From: Aculops lycopersici
Taxonomy: Eukaryota > Arthropoda > Arachnida > Trombidiformes > Eriophyidae
DNA length: 64,000 nt
NCBI GenBank assembly: GCA_015350385.1
Contig: WNKI01000002.1
Coordinates: forward strand, 6,737,500 to 6,801,499
Reading direction: 5' to 3'
The first letter of the stretch is position 1. Every line of letters begins with the position of its first letter. This document shows positions 11,501 to 22,381 of the stretch, piece by piece. Position numbers and translations under genes: made by a program. The notes beneath the pieces are model-generated. The model saw only the letters and a list, made by a program, of their open reading frames with translations. It was not told where the DNA came from and searched no databases.

Positions 11501-12453
11501 TGATGCTGTTGCTGTCCAAACGAGTTCATGGGACGATTGCCAACCACCTGTGGTCGCTGGTGTTGCCATTGGATTAGTGGTGTCGCGCTTGTGGTGGTGG
11601 TGGTGGTTTTTGTGATGGTTGTTGGCTGTCCTAGGAAGCGACCCAATAGGGACTTTGGAAGCGAGCTAAACATTTGACCGGCCACCTGTTTTGTGGGCAA
11701 CACAAACATGTGCTGAAACGGAGTTCTCGGACGACTGTGTGTCTTACCATCCATTTGATTGCCTTGAGTCGATTGCTGTTGTTGGCTTGCCCAACTTAGT
11801 CGTCCGTCGGCCAACATTTGCGACTTTATTGTGTTGAAAGTGCTCGCACTTGCCAACGACGACTCAGCTTCCGGTCCCTCTTGACTCGTGGGCCAAGCTA
11901 ACGATGAAGATTTACTCGGTCGTCCAGATAAAACTGCTGCCACAGCCACCGGCGACGCCGCATTTAACGCTGGATTTCCGTTTGCCATTAAAGCCTGATC
12001 CATTACCTGCTGCTTACCTGCCGCCGATTGAATATTATTATTGTTACCGGCAAGTGGAGTGGAGGGCGTGATCCAGGATAGAAATGAAGGTAACTTGATG
12101 GCATCACTCGTCTGCGGCACCATTGAGGTCATGAGACATAAAGCAAGTGAGACAAAGACAAGAGAACCACAGAGTCTCCGTCTCGACTTTTGTACCATAA
12201 CTCCTCGTCGTCGTTCTCTAACTCTCATCGTGGTTTGCGTTATATAATTTGATCTTGTACAATCCAAATCCCCGTTGCTGCTTTTGTCGGCGCGGCCTCT
12301 GAAAGTATTAGTAGTATTCATAGTTTTTTGAGTAGTTGTTAGTTGTTTTCGTACTGTTATTAGATCGCTTTCTCCAATTCTATCGCCGACGAGGCGTCTT
12401 CTGGACGAAATTAAATCTCCAGAATTCGGCTGCCGCTCCCATTGAGTCTCCAT
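5587..12453 (-). CDS. Giant Gln/Ser/Thr-rich secreted protein with one CBM14 chitin-binding domain
   Basis: A single uninterrupted frame of 2288 codons. The only recognisable domain is a peritrophin-A/CBM14 module at about residues 1682-1736, with six cysteines at 1683, 1698, 1704, 1714, 1727 and 1735 (C-x14-C-x5-C-x9-C-x12-C-x7-C) and family hallmarks GLYAD, YYQC, FN and CDWWYNVDC. One such domain in a very long low-complexity protein fits the CPAP1 class of cuticle proteins or a chitin-binding mucin. The rest is Gln tracts (a long one near residue 1495), His-rich patches, Ser/Thr-rich mucin-like stretches and a C-terminal Thr run. A hydrophobic segment, LCGSLVFVSLALCLM, follows a basic stretch. 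Starting at Met86 (12198) or Met76 (12228) it would be a signal peptide cleaved near SDA|IK. From the first ATG it could instead act as a signal anchor. It probably binds chitin in apical matrix. The domain is certain; start and function are not. Confidence 0.85.
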   Translation of the reverse strand: METQWERQPNSGDLISSRRRLVGDRIGESDLITVRKQLTTTQKTMNTTNTFRGRADKSSNGDLDCTRSNYITQTTMRVRERRRGVMVQKSRRRLCGSLVFVSLALCLMTSMVPQTSDAIKLPSFLSWITPSTPLAGNNNNIQSAAGKQQVMDQALMANGNPALNAASPVAVAAVLSGRPSKSSSLAWPTSQEGPEAESSLASASTFNTIKSQMLADGRLSWASQQQQSTQGNQMDGKTHSRPRTPFQHMFVLPTKQVAGQMFSSLPKSLLGRFLGQPTTITKTTTTTTSATPLIQWQHQRPQVVGNRPMNSFGQQQHHFNGYPLPIAASRPIPFPVLQHQQQQAVVQRHRPVMTQQQQQQQQKEEHALGFGENQDFILMEAPADGQEVEQSGIQNHQQHQQPNESFPNLAAAAATASSSLELNRPLEQHETLSGGENQTATSGTSSPFEFSSASKAQEFVDAPEAVKILNDDNRSSGNNGTSQPVNQSMGISQGAAAETAVVPSFSLNGTLAQSNSSVNGFEMTASGELNSNSSQTSAQSLATAAKEQQMTSDSQPMNQTSLVAAGEPQVNGGRLSINTVDLSDEGQKQHQHDQQARDKQEQQESHALESPESGRLESSASATIVAANHHESPDSESSSIGKTAPESQQQVSLGLTNPLGNINDPQFAATSDNGQNYENFYLSPYNGLAGGAEESQLAALALAASQGDTQFMNGHPSMLANQQQQQQQQQHQVSQPLQHNHRPQQHSQHHQQHHRLSPVGVASSLLQQARNLIQLPFAASNNQFHSLPFVRGHHNTNNNHHHHQGQGDNDQLIEQQGSFAPFNRPGAPVMLSNLMAPSSSHHQFPGKPNQISASATNQQQHRIPRPFLRLHQHHQQHQQSPVFGSNPQQHGNQQVAHHSPDATNLRPIHSATGGAQQQQRLQNDRYFPMQSMSPLQNHNQQRGPTAMTNQLSPMSYFMEAQHQSQQVVGGGHPLNAVATSAATAMQRQQQQQQQQQQVSGYNLVVDHGNTNSVKQQQQQPPVAATLEQTNDLKQHRAQRPTGLSGANRASKFKSGFYQIDAPKLIDQNVSFGQATDQQQHVGAGGQEDSDLSDGLDDNDQQLEQQVSASDSKSEDTEQQQQLQDNDQDNDQQATEMPSELARVPNQQQQVPLTLQVGATLGVGQLGGVVNGTQTQQRVGPTKGQVFNEPISSVGTNEQQPTLSSNGKQPVESNLGQNFTQTRTLKTTQDVTLYDIEIPQREISSSSSSAAAAATATGANNEAQPNPSVSFLDTQVYTVPYTLHEQPNGNAHLLAPPQQFSFPAGPRQFAQQTNQYQSHRMPLAQNNYFRHNNQQQQPNHHSLASNHLGRFALPFNTPPPPTVVRQLNHQPYGQQQHFHQQQQQHLRPQGFQSFVTPGSGQQQQVASTNFQSFDWQSAPMAQMPAIAIQTVDQGDQYNQQQQPQQQQPLRYFHYQPVAAPTGGLQMEQVAPQEPTPVAKLPKILGDQQAPHQQQQQQQQQQQQHQFLLAIQHDPGAQTPGNSMFASNFMGGQMQPQLQQTQQQQQGSSTTSSESSSQLPPATSSPSAQSNSGATDLMADSITVPPEPLVSMDHSAAANRLPEFGATTENTNVINEINEPQAGESHNDRQPGPNPGEELASDLRQQPQRQPEVGLQSNGNSASTRQQQSSQDQLTNGLRSPSAFCAGRTPGLYADVNQRCKAYYQCAPTGHQMFRCNNQTQFNQKTQNCDWWYNVDCGGKLGSQSDFTEESTAGSSLSTTTTTTSATDPNFNGPSEAMISRGQVSTESEQSSLDNGSGSSSNNNHNGDDNRWSQPVDQAFALAQTSAQMAQQQMENSQSRPEQAKRQQQQQQQQQQTTLSNFEREQQQISPRTEAPSSSSTSTPQDFSDRMSSSSTSGQSEQLFPNPTTTIASMQTTISTPTTTTTQSPQNSDSNLSSPATSVLDQLGVERSAGVTDSDMLNRLMAGDSLSSSSGLSQATTGSSQSNDSASVSDQSAPRVGATDEPMSSTNSPFGSGGNNLESSSQMISNEQQQQRQLDSDARLSTSSANSEPQQLARESQSQQVRGARRMIQSEFGLGVQQQQSPKLSARSTRFDPTRTGQLNKQVAGSATNSLDSLIDGLEFSTHRLTSSASDHGNNNNNNNGGPIYSTSANQGSVNYVPSTSSVSPAIEDVHFVAVASPNSRQQQQVSAISSRLDRRFGARIGGASGTSTTSTPTTTTTTTTTTTTPTTMTTRKSTLGSINGNSDTTIANITAAAASLNDEQTMARITTVAPITTTTTIPQARNQLR

Positions 12454-15023
12454 ATTGACCGCTAAATCTACCGATTAGATGTTATTGTTTCCCCCGTTCA
12501 CGAGATTGGGAGTGTGAATCAGATTGAAGAGGTTAGTAGGTGAGATGGTTTTGTTACTTAATGGGCAGAGAAGTGGTCTGTTTATTCCCGCTAAACTTGC
12601 ATTGTTTGCTGCACATTCCAAGAGTTTAGTTAAATTTATCGGTGAACCGCTTCGTCGTTTTTGCAGATTAGTATGTATCGCGTTGAAAATTATTAGAGCT
12701 TAAGTTTTTCCTTTCATTTTGTTGTGTCCGAGAGTTCAATTGGATTAGTCTGGCGAATCACTGATCTCGTTGCGTTTGTCGAGGATAATCTACAGGTAGT
12801 TTGGATTGCGAGACTCGTTGCGCAATATGGCCGATTATTGGCCGACTTAGTTGGCATAATGGCTGACTGACTAACTCCGAGGGTTTGACCTGTCGATATT
12901 GAGATTTAACCCGAACTTTTAGCGCAAAAGTGAGAGAAAGAAAATAAGAAAAGGCGCCGGCAGAATGTTGAATCTTCTATACCCTCCAATTGGGATGGAT
13001 CCAGTGAGACGTCAGCTCGAGTTTCCTAGATTTAGCTGGAAACTCTTGAAGAAGAAAGCCGAGATGACTAATTGATATTGAGCTGGTTGCTCAAAGAGTG
13101 AAAACAGATTCATTGGACTTTCAATTTTGCGCGGAGGCGACGGAAGTCGCTAATACTACCTGTTACCTCACGTTTCGGCTGCCAGCCAGCCAGCTAGACA
13201 GACGGAGCCTATCCGAATCAATTAATTGGTTGTTAGTGGGATTGGGGCAGCGGAAGTTATTTTCCTTTCAATGCTTGTCTACGTCTACGTCTACATCTAC
13301 GTCAACGTCATCATCATCATCATCATCGTATTCCTCCCGTCAGACTCTGTACATTTGCTGCTCCCATTTGAGTCGCCAGTACCGCTGTCCCGTGTCTAAC
13401 TGAGAATAAACAGGAGCAACAAGAGAACAACAACAATGCAGCAATGCAATCCAACAAGTGGCGGCGCGCCAACTACCGCTATTCGGCTAAAGTAGTTGTG
13501 GCAAGTATCGGCATAATCATCATCATCATCATTTGGCCAGCATTAGCTCTAACCGCCAATCAAGCGCGGAACTCGAGCGGAAAAATTGAAATTCTTTCCC
13601 CAAATTGATTTCTTCGCCTTGCCGTCTCTTTCTCCTGGCTTCCAAATAGCCAATGGAAAGAGGAGTCGGAAAAGCAACCGGGGTAGCAGTGGCAGTGGTG
13701 ATTTGAGGGATAGGAAAGAATGAGAAGCGGCCAATGAAGTTAGTTAGCTCGAAACTGGCGCTTCCGTTTTCTGGGGGTGCAGCCGGCATTGTCTTTGCGC
13801 GCCGTCAGGCATCAGGTGTGGAGTGGTGGCTTGCTCCTATTCGCTCTGGCTGCTACCTAGAAAAATTGGATTGATTTTTGGGCAAGCGCTGCATCGAGTA
13901 TCCGGAAAAGTGAGAGAGAGGGAGAGAGCAAAAGAACTGGGCGAAGGTGGAGAAAAGCGGCCAGCGTCGCATCTACCTGCAGCAATCGCTTCTTTTCGTG
14001 CGTGCAACCAACAGCACACAGTCCTCCTCTCTCTTGCTGAGCGGAAGGAAGGAGTCGTCGAGATGTGGCAACAGGTTGCCGCATCTCAACTGGCATATCT
14101 GTACAACTTCAACTCTAAAAAACCCTCCACCGGCCGATCACCTCAGGCGAAAGTTATTAGGTCGTCGTCGCAGTAGTAGTCGTAGTGGTTGTTGTTGTTA
14201 TTGCTGCTATGTTGGTCTAAGCAACAACTCAACTTTCACCAAAGGACACGAAGATGACTAAGTCGCCTCCGTGGAGCTTTGAACGCAGATAACTCGTTTC
14301 GCTCGCCACTTCTGCCGCTGACAGCCAGCCAGCCAGCCAGCCGGCTAAATGGGGTACAGGCGCCTGGCCGGCGAGCGGTTCGCTGGCCATGGAGCTACCT
14401 GTGTTAATTTAGATCAAAATATGGCCAAATTAAATACCCCCGACGCATGTAGCACTGCCACTTTTGCCGTTCATTTGCTTGGGCGCGCCAAGCATCGGGT
14501 TGGCCGATTCAACAGGTGGCTGGCTCGAGAGTTTCGCTTCACTTCCACTCGGAGCAAGTCAACAAACGCACCTGCGGCTATCCGGGGATCAATCGCCCAC
14601 AGTTACTATCGTTGCACGGATTGATCGCCAAGTAAACAGCAACAGCAGCAGTTTGCTTGATTTCAAAAGCCACTCAATATGAAAGCTTCGGCTTTCACCT
14701 TTGGATTTACACCGCCGGTTTTAATGGCTGCAGCGGTTTTCCCGGTGCACCTTCGACGTCACCAAGCGGCCAACAAGCGCGATGACAACAAGTGGTCGGC
14801 CACTCGCTTATTTCAAATGTAAGTGGGCGTTAAATTTGCATGCGCTTCCACAAATTTGCGCCTCACGACAACAAACGAAAAACGACGAACTCTCATGAAT
14901 GCTAGTCACTTCTTAGCCGGTGGCCCGACGACGGAACTCACGATAAATGAATATCTGCGATTCAACAGTAGCAGTGGCCAATAGAAACAGACACCAAGTT
15001 CAATGAGCTCACTCTCTCTCTCT

Positions 15024-15515
15024 NNNNNNNNNNNNNNNNNNNNNNNNNNNNNNNNNNNNNNNNNNNNNNNNNNNNNNNNNNNNNNNNNNNNNNNNNNNNN
15101 NNNNNNNNNNNNNNNNNNNNNNNNNNNNNNNNNNNNNNNNNNNNNNNNNNNNNNNNNNNNNNNNNNNNNNNNNNNNNNNNNNNNNNNNNNNNNNNNNNNN
15201 NNNNNNNNNNNNNNNNNNNNNNNNNNNNNNNNNNNNNNNNNNNNNNNNNNNNNNNNNNNNNNNNNNNNNNNNNNNNNNNNNNNNNNNNNNNNNNNNNNNN
15301 NNNNNNNNNNNNNNNNNNNNNNNNNNNNNNNNNNNNNNNNNNNNNNNNNNNNNNNNNNNNNNNNNNNNNNNNNNNNNNNNNNNNNNNNNNNNNNNNNNNN
15401 NNNNNNNNNNNNNNNNNNNNNNNNNNNNNNNNNNNNNNNNNNNNNNNNNNNNNNNNNNNNNNNNNNNNNNNNNNNNNNNNNNNNNNNNNNNNNNNNNNNN
15501 NNNNNNNNNNNNNNN
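15024..15515. other. Assembly gap (492 N)
   Basis: The sequence is unknown here. CT dinucleotide repeat borders both sides (to 15023 and from 15520), so the gap lies within or across a CT microsatellite that was not resolved. Confidence 0.98.

Positions 15516-15519
<4 letters not shown>

Positions 15520-15563
<44 letters not shown>
15520..15563. repeat. (CT)n microsatellite at the gap edge
   Basis: Twenty-two uninterrupted CT units directly right of the gap. A shorter CT tract ends at its left border. Confidence 0.95.
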
Positions 15564-15566
<3 letters not shown>

Positions 15567-18500
15567 CCTCTCCAAGTTGTTGCTCTTAATGGCCGTGCGA
15601 TTGATAATCGTCCGAGACCAACAATACGAACCTTAACTAGCTAACAGGTTGTCGTTGCATGAGGGCGCGTGATAGGCGATCATGTTGCCAGCGGCAGTCA
15701 CCACCACCGCCGCCGTCGCACCCTTATTGCAACTTGTGGTTTTCGTCGCCATATTTCTTCTCGGCGCATCCGCCTTCTTTTTTTCTTTAGTCGCACTCCT
15801 CGCACCAAATGCAAGAGCCCAGTGCGACAAGTTTATCTTTATGCTAACTAACGGACGAAAAATATCAACTAACCGGAATTAATCCTCCTATTTGAAAGTG
15901 AAGGCCAATGATAAACTCGAGTTGAATTGGCTAAATTGAATTTACTGGAACAATATTCAGGTGCAGGTATGAACTCTCGCTCTCGAGCATGTGATAAAAC
16001 TGAGAATAACCAAATTGGGAAGTCCAACCGTAAGCCAGAAGATGCTAACGGCGACGACTTTGCTGATTGGGCATTTAAAGGTTTGGTTGCGATCGTTGGC
16101 AAGGAGGGGATGCGCGAGGGAACGCAGGTAAATATGGAAAATCCCTTTGCATTGATTAGCATGCTTGACTTGAAGTCAGCGAGCGAGAGAGCAACAGGTG
16201 GCACCGAGTCACCCGATAGTCTGGTCGGCAGCAATGCCAACTGGGTGTGGAAAAATACCGCGGCTCACCGCGAGATTAGATTAGTTGAATCGGAAAAACG
16301 GGATCAACTAAACTGTAACACAGGCGCCGATAAAGGCAGGTCACTCGCCGGCGACAACCTGTTGAATGGTCGATCGTTTGGTCGCTCGCTCACTTTGCAG
16401 TAGTTGGTGGTGGCACCACTAATACTTGACGCCAACCAATTTTTGGCCAACCAAATTCAAATTTGGCAGCCAGTTCGTTCATCAACCGGATTTCAAAGTT
16501 TCAACTAATTGATATTTCCCTTTTTGGTCGGTGCATCGATTTAACTCCATCCCATTCGATTGGTCAATCGGCTGGACGCCACTAAATGGGATAGAGTTTT
16601 AGTGGAACGTTCCGTTTAGAGAGAGAGAGAGTTAGAGATAGATAGAAAAACGGGAGTTGCTCTAAATTTGTCGTTGCTGCTAAACTCAGCACAAACATTA
16701 ACCAAATCTCAACTAAAACTCCACTCGTCATCGCCGCCCAATTTTATTTGCACCCCCGAGCGCCCAAAACTTGGCTTCCCAATAAAATCTAGCCTTTATG
16801 TTGTTATTATATTCACATGGCCAGTTTAAGCGGACTAAATTGGGCATAAGTTTTACTGGATGCCACTGTACAACAAGAAATTGACCAAGAGAAGAGAGCA
16901 GTCAAGTGAACGAGTGACTGATACCTCCCTTTTCTCGCTATCCCCCTCCTTCGAATCATTGAGTCGAAGAGTCAATAGCTCGACTGCATCAGCTACCAAG
17001 TCTCAGAAATTGCGTCTCCGAACGTTAAGACCATTCACCTGTTGAGTGGAGAAGCAGATAGCCAAGCTGAAAGCGACAATCAACGCCTAGCCCCAAGCGA
17101 CGACTAGCTGCTCGTACTTCGTCGAGAAACTTTTTCGTCTCTCATTTAACGGTGAGGAACTTGCAGGCAAAGTGACGAGTACCGCGGCCGCCGCAGTTTC
17201 TCTCAATGACCCCTTGAAATTATCATCTCTCGCTTGCCACACGATGAAGCCAGCAAATCGATAAAGAGGAAACTGTAGGCGATAGGAGAAGGCCACTCAA
17301 TTTGCTCCAAAGGCGACGGCACTTGATGGATGGGAAGAGGAAGAGAAAGAGAAACAACTTTTATCTTTGGCTCCTCGTTTCCTTTCAACAGATTGACTGG
17401 CGCGTCAAATTGTCGAAGCTTTGCGATGATAATATCTCGTCTTCTCTTGTGTCCGCTTCAAATTAACTACATATAGTATGTGTGTGTGTGAGAGAGAGAG
17501 TGAGAGAGTTGAAGACAAGGCAGAGTGAGTCATCAGAGTCCACTCTTGTCTTAGATGAAGTTTAACTGGAAATCTCCGAAGGCTAAGCGATTCAGCCCAT
17601 CAAATTTGCAGCATGAGTATGAATAGTTTTAACAAGTGGCTGCACAGGGAGGTCGAGAGTTTTCAACAATGTTTGCTAAAAATTCCGTTGAAAGTTGAGC
17701 AGCAGCAGTAGCAACAACAACAGACTAACGATTGTGTGACTTTTACCCGATTGCTTCCTTTGAACCCTCAACACTTCCGTTACTTTTCAACTAACTTGAA
17801 CCGAGACGATCCCAATTAGATCGTCCTTTTTCAAAGGCGAAATGAAGAAGCCAACCAAACAAGCTTATGGTCTGTCGCTCGTATCGAGTGTTGCGTAACA
17901 TCCCGTAGATGGAAGCGTGCGAACTTCCAAGCGACTCGACGAAACTGGTGGCCGGAAGTTGGCGGTACCTGATCAGTGGCAGGCTAGTAGCAGCGGCAAG
18001 CTTATTATCTACCTCCTCGCTATTGCAGCGGCGGCAAACGCCACTTTTGAGCTCATCTCAAAACGAGATGAGCAAACAAAAGGTCGCTAAAAAATAATCA
18101 TGAGCAGGGTCATAATGAATTCATCACTCCACGCGGGTTCTCACGGAAATTGAGCGAGAGAGCAGGCAACAATGATAATGATATCACACGGTAGCGGTGG
18201 CAAGAGTTGATTAGTGCAACTGTTGTTGTCGTTATTACAACTTATTAGAGAAAGAGAGTGAGATTCAAGCAAACAAATCTATTGCATTGGTGTCCGAACT
18301 TCTTGAACATCAATGTTTGAGGCAGGATAAGAACTAGAGACAGTACACTGAATAGAAGGGAACAAAACCGAGGCTGTAGTTTCGCCGGAAGCGCGGAGTA
18401 ACTTTGGACTCTTGGCCGCTGCGTGTGGCAATCGATCATTTGGCATCCATTTTGGTTGCTTGCGCTTGTTACTCGAGGCCGTAGTAGTAACAAGGCGGTA

Positions 18501-21500
18501 GCAAACCACTTGTTGCTACTGGTAGTCTTTTCTTCCTTCTCGTTAGTCTCGGCGGCATCACTGATTTGTGCGGCTAATGAGCTTGAGGCTGATCAAAATG
18601 ATCGGCTTAAATAACAGCGACTTCTTCTTCTTCTTAGTGGCCACCAATCGAGAGTTGGAGTAGTAAAAGCGAGGCAACGGGAGAGACAAAGACAATGGCC
18701 AGCTAAATCTGATCATATCTGGCCCTTCTTCTTATTCTCGTATCTACTATTGCACTTCCACTCAATGCAATGAATCAGATTGGATCTCTCAATTTCGACC
18801 ATCGAGTTTCCTGGTCTCGCTCTTTGGCTAGGAGAAGAGGCAGCACACAAAGTACAGTATTAGGCTTAGGCAGCGACACAAAATAGAAGCCAAAGTAGCA
18901 CCAACACCAACTGTAGCAATATTAGCAACAGTAGCAATGGCAGTCATGGCGGAAACAACAACAACGAAGCCATTGGGATTGGATTAGCAACTGACAAGCG
19001 AATCGCGTCTGCGGATATTTTTGCTCCAGCTTCCGGCTGGACGGCGTGAGAAAAGTTGCTAGCTAGAGGAAAAAGTCTAAGCCACTCACTTGGACTTGGT
19101 CTCTTTTTTCCTTTCTTTTGCATTTTCATTTTTAGCCCCCCCCCCCCTTGAGCTCGCCCCAATCTTGAGCTAGACGCAAGAGACACAGATAAACACAGAA
19201 GTGGATAGTGGTACTTGTGAAGTATATAAAGTCAATTGGGCTGCTAGATGGACAAGCAGCGCACCTGAAGCGATGCGGCCGGAGCATAATTGAGCTCATC
19301 AGTGGCCGACATCATCATAATCAAGTGGCAGCTAATAAGCAGCAGCGGCAGCAACGGGCACAGGTAATGCTAATCCTCCAAATAATCAAGTCACCGGCGG
19401 AGATTCTGCTCCTGCTTCCTCTCCCTTTAGGTTCGGCTCCACTAAACCATAAGTGTCCTCTTAAGTCTCTCAATCAACGGAATCATAACGTTACTGTTGT
19501 TGTTGTGTTCTTTAGTAGTTTGAACTCGAGCAACAAAGTTGAAAAAAGGAAGCAAAAAAGAAGAAACTGTCCACCTGTGGACTCGAGGCGCAATTTTGTT
19601 CCATCCTAATCCCATTCTGCCGAGGGTTTGGAATGAAGCTGGAAGGACTCCAGCTGAGTCTTTAGGTTAACGGAGTACTCGGTGGCTCTCTTGGCGCCGT
19701 TGTTGTCGCGTTGTCCACGACGGTAGTAGCAGCAGCGACAAGTGTGCTCACTGATTACATAATCACCGACTAGCCGGCCGGCAGCTGGTGGCGCATGCAG
19801 ATCAGCGCCGGCACCGCTAATCGCTGCCGCCGGCTGCACCTGTTGTTTCAAGATGTGTCTCGGGGAGTCAACTGGTGGTGGTGGTGGTGGTGATGGTGTT
19901 AGTGCGTCAACGGGAGCGCAACAAAATGTGCTCATGTAAAGCCAACAACAACAATCCACTTTCCATTGAGCGACCACTTGTTGTTGTTGTCGCTGCCATT
20001 GCACAGTAAAGTAAAGTTGGCGCCCAACTGATTGAATCTCGTCGTCGGCGACGACTCGTCAATTGGATTTGCTTATTCACCTTGTTGCTGTTGTTATTGT
20101 TGGATTGTTGTCGCCTTCTCCCATCCCTCTCCTTCTAAATAACCTCTGCTGAATGTAATAATGAGCAGTAGCAATGGCCGGTGACTTACTCCCGGCGCGC
20201 GAAGTGTCGACGACCTCCGCGTGGCCGGCGATTGAATCCTGTTGCTGCAGCTGCTGCTACCTCTATCTCAGACCCAAGAGGGATCCTCTCTCGCCAAAAG
20301 TTTGCTCAGGTTTTCCTCCTAACGACGAGTTCATAGCGGCCGGTCGCGTTTGGCAGGCTGGCTAGCTGGTGAATGGATGCCTAGAAAGGCGTCAATGGAC
20401 TTGATCGCATGTCCCAGTGACTGACCGTCTGACGGACTCTATGGCCAGCGATACTTTGTGTTGTTGTAGATTGAACAACATCAACTACAACAATCTGCTC
20501 ACCACCGGACAATAGGAAGACTGAGGATGAGCCGCCGCCGCCGCCGCCGCCGCCGCAAGGGAATCTCTATGGTCTCATCGCAGCAGCGGCTTTATTCTCG
20601 CCGGCGCCCAGTTGCCCACCTGTTGTTGTTGTTGTTGTTGTTGCCGCGGCTACGGCTTCTAAAATCAGCAATCGACAGCAACGCCGAACGCATAATAGAC
20701 CCAAAGGCAACAACAGGAGAGAGATAGAATAGAAATACCGATGGATTCAAATGAGCAGCAGTTGGCTGGGCGACAAAGAGCGAAGACGAGTCTTCCTCGG
20801 CTGGCGGATAAATGGATGGATGCTACAGGATGCAAAGACGCTCTTTCAATTTCCATTGAGCACAGCGCTAGGAGAAAACTCAGTCAGCCGCCTGAGGCGA
20901 CTGCAATTAGACTGCTCTCACTCAGGTAGTGCACCGCGAGTTCCATATGCCACAGGTGTAGTTGATGCCTGTGCTCGCTTGCTTATGCAGCCGCCTCGAG
21001 GATGAATCAATCGAATCGAAGAATGAGCTCGCGGTTCGTATTTGAGTGAATGAATGGACGGATGAAATGAGCAATCCGTGTACAACAATCACAGTAACAG
21101 CAATTGAGCGGCAATTGTGCAAAAGAAGATGTTTTTGGCATTGGTGTTGATGGTGTAAAAGAGATAGGGAAAGAGAAAGAGCCGATCGGTGGCTCGAGGC
21201 GACAGCGCAGCTATTATTACGCCACAACAACAACAACAACAGCAACAACAACCGACTGCCAACAATTATTTTCTTCCTCTTGGCCTTATTATTACTATTA
21301 TTATCATTGTTATTAGGCGCAAATATTCACACACTCTCTTAATGCCGCTTTTCGTCTGGCTTGACGCTGTTCACTTGACTTGAATGGACTCGCACCAGTT
21401 TCAGCCTTAACATCAACATCAACAACAACAACAAGTTTTTGTGTTCCAATCGAGCACCTCGCTTTCTCCCTTTCATTCAAACCTCATATAGATGCCACAG

Positions 21501-22215
21501 AAGTGCCCTAACGGCAGGCTTTAGATGCTCGTCGTTGCTGTCAAGACGACAACTGCTCACAACGATGCAGCCCATTTTTGTCGCGCAAACCCTATGGAGA
21601 CTGACCAGCGCCGCGCTAGTTTCCTTGAGAGCAAGCCCAGCTAATGGAGGGACGGTGAGAGAGTGAGTGAGTTACTCGATTACGACAATCCAGACCACAA
21701 GCTCGCCTGGTTCACGCGCCATTTTGTTTTGTCCACCTGTTGATGCACATGAAATTTGCAGACTAGACTTCCACTAGCATCAAGTGGAAGTCGTGATGTT
21801 CATGCGCGACTCTCAGAGTGAGTTTCCGTTAAACTCAACAGTGAGATCTCGGGCAATCGATCAGCATATCGGTTCTGGAGTAGAGCAAAAGATGCATCAG
21901 CACCTCGGCTTTTTCTATCTCTCAAGTGTATTCATCTTTCTGGATTGCACGACTCATACAAATGCTTCTCTCACTTTCTCTCTGTCGCCAAATCGCAATG
22001 ATGCACGCAAAACTGGAGCACAAAAAGTATCTCACGCTCAACTTTTCACGTCGTCTCCAAGTTCGCGTGCCCATCTCAAAGTTGTAATCGACAGCGCTAA
22101 TGCGCGATACAACTGCAATAGCTCACCAGTCCTAAACCGGAAACTGATGAAAATAAAACTAATACCTATAGAAAACGTGTATAAAATTACCTCACACTAC
22201 TTGCCACCTACTTAC

Positions 22216-22381
22216 CTTTGATTTTAGCGTAGCTCTTGGTTCTCCGCATTCCGGTGGCAACCTGTCGTCCAGTAGCCTTCTTCGTTTGGTGCTGTATTCT
22301 TGTTAGACAGTTACTATCCGAATGTCCGAGTCTTCGTTGCGTTTGCTCGTAGTCGTCGTTCAAATCAAAACTGAGCGACAT
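22216..22381 (-). CDS. Candidate first coding exon of unknown identity
   Basis: On the minus strand an ATG at 22381-22379 opens 55 codons beginning MSLSFDLNDDYEQTQRR and ending TGMRRTKSYAKIK. They run into a near-perfect donor, AAAG|GTAAGTAG, with the first intron base at 22215 (phase 1). The composition is protein-like (charged, no simple repeats), unlike the surrounding open frames. I do not recognise the family. The next minus-strand gene is the chitin-binding protein. An AG at 12463-12462 followed by CG, GTC, AAT and its first ATG would join this exon in frame, giving an intron of about 9.8 kb. That join is a hypothesis; the phase match alone has a one-in-three chance. The ATG has T at -3, a weak start context. 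Confidence 0.35.

Noticed and set aside
12003..12020. GGCAG|GTAAGCAG donor inside the chitin-binding CDS
   Set aside because: The frame is open through it and signal-peptide context continues; no matching need for an intron, though an isoform cannot be excluded.
15003..15644. Long open frames across the N gap on both strands
   Set aside because: They exist only because N codons are read as open; the flanks are CT microsatellite.
15927..16403. 158-codon plus-strand frame
   Set aside because: No recognisable domain, no splice or promoter context, ordinary chance length for this GC content.
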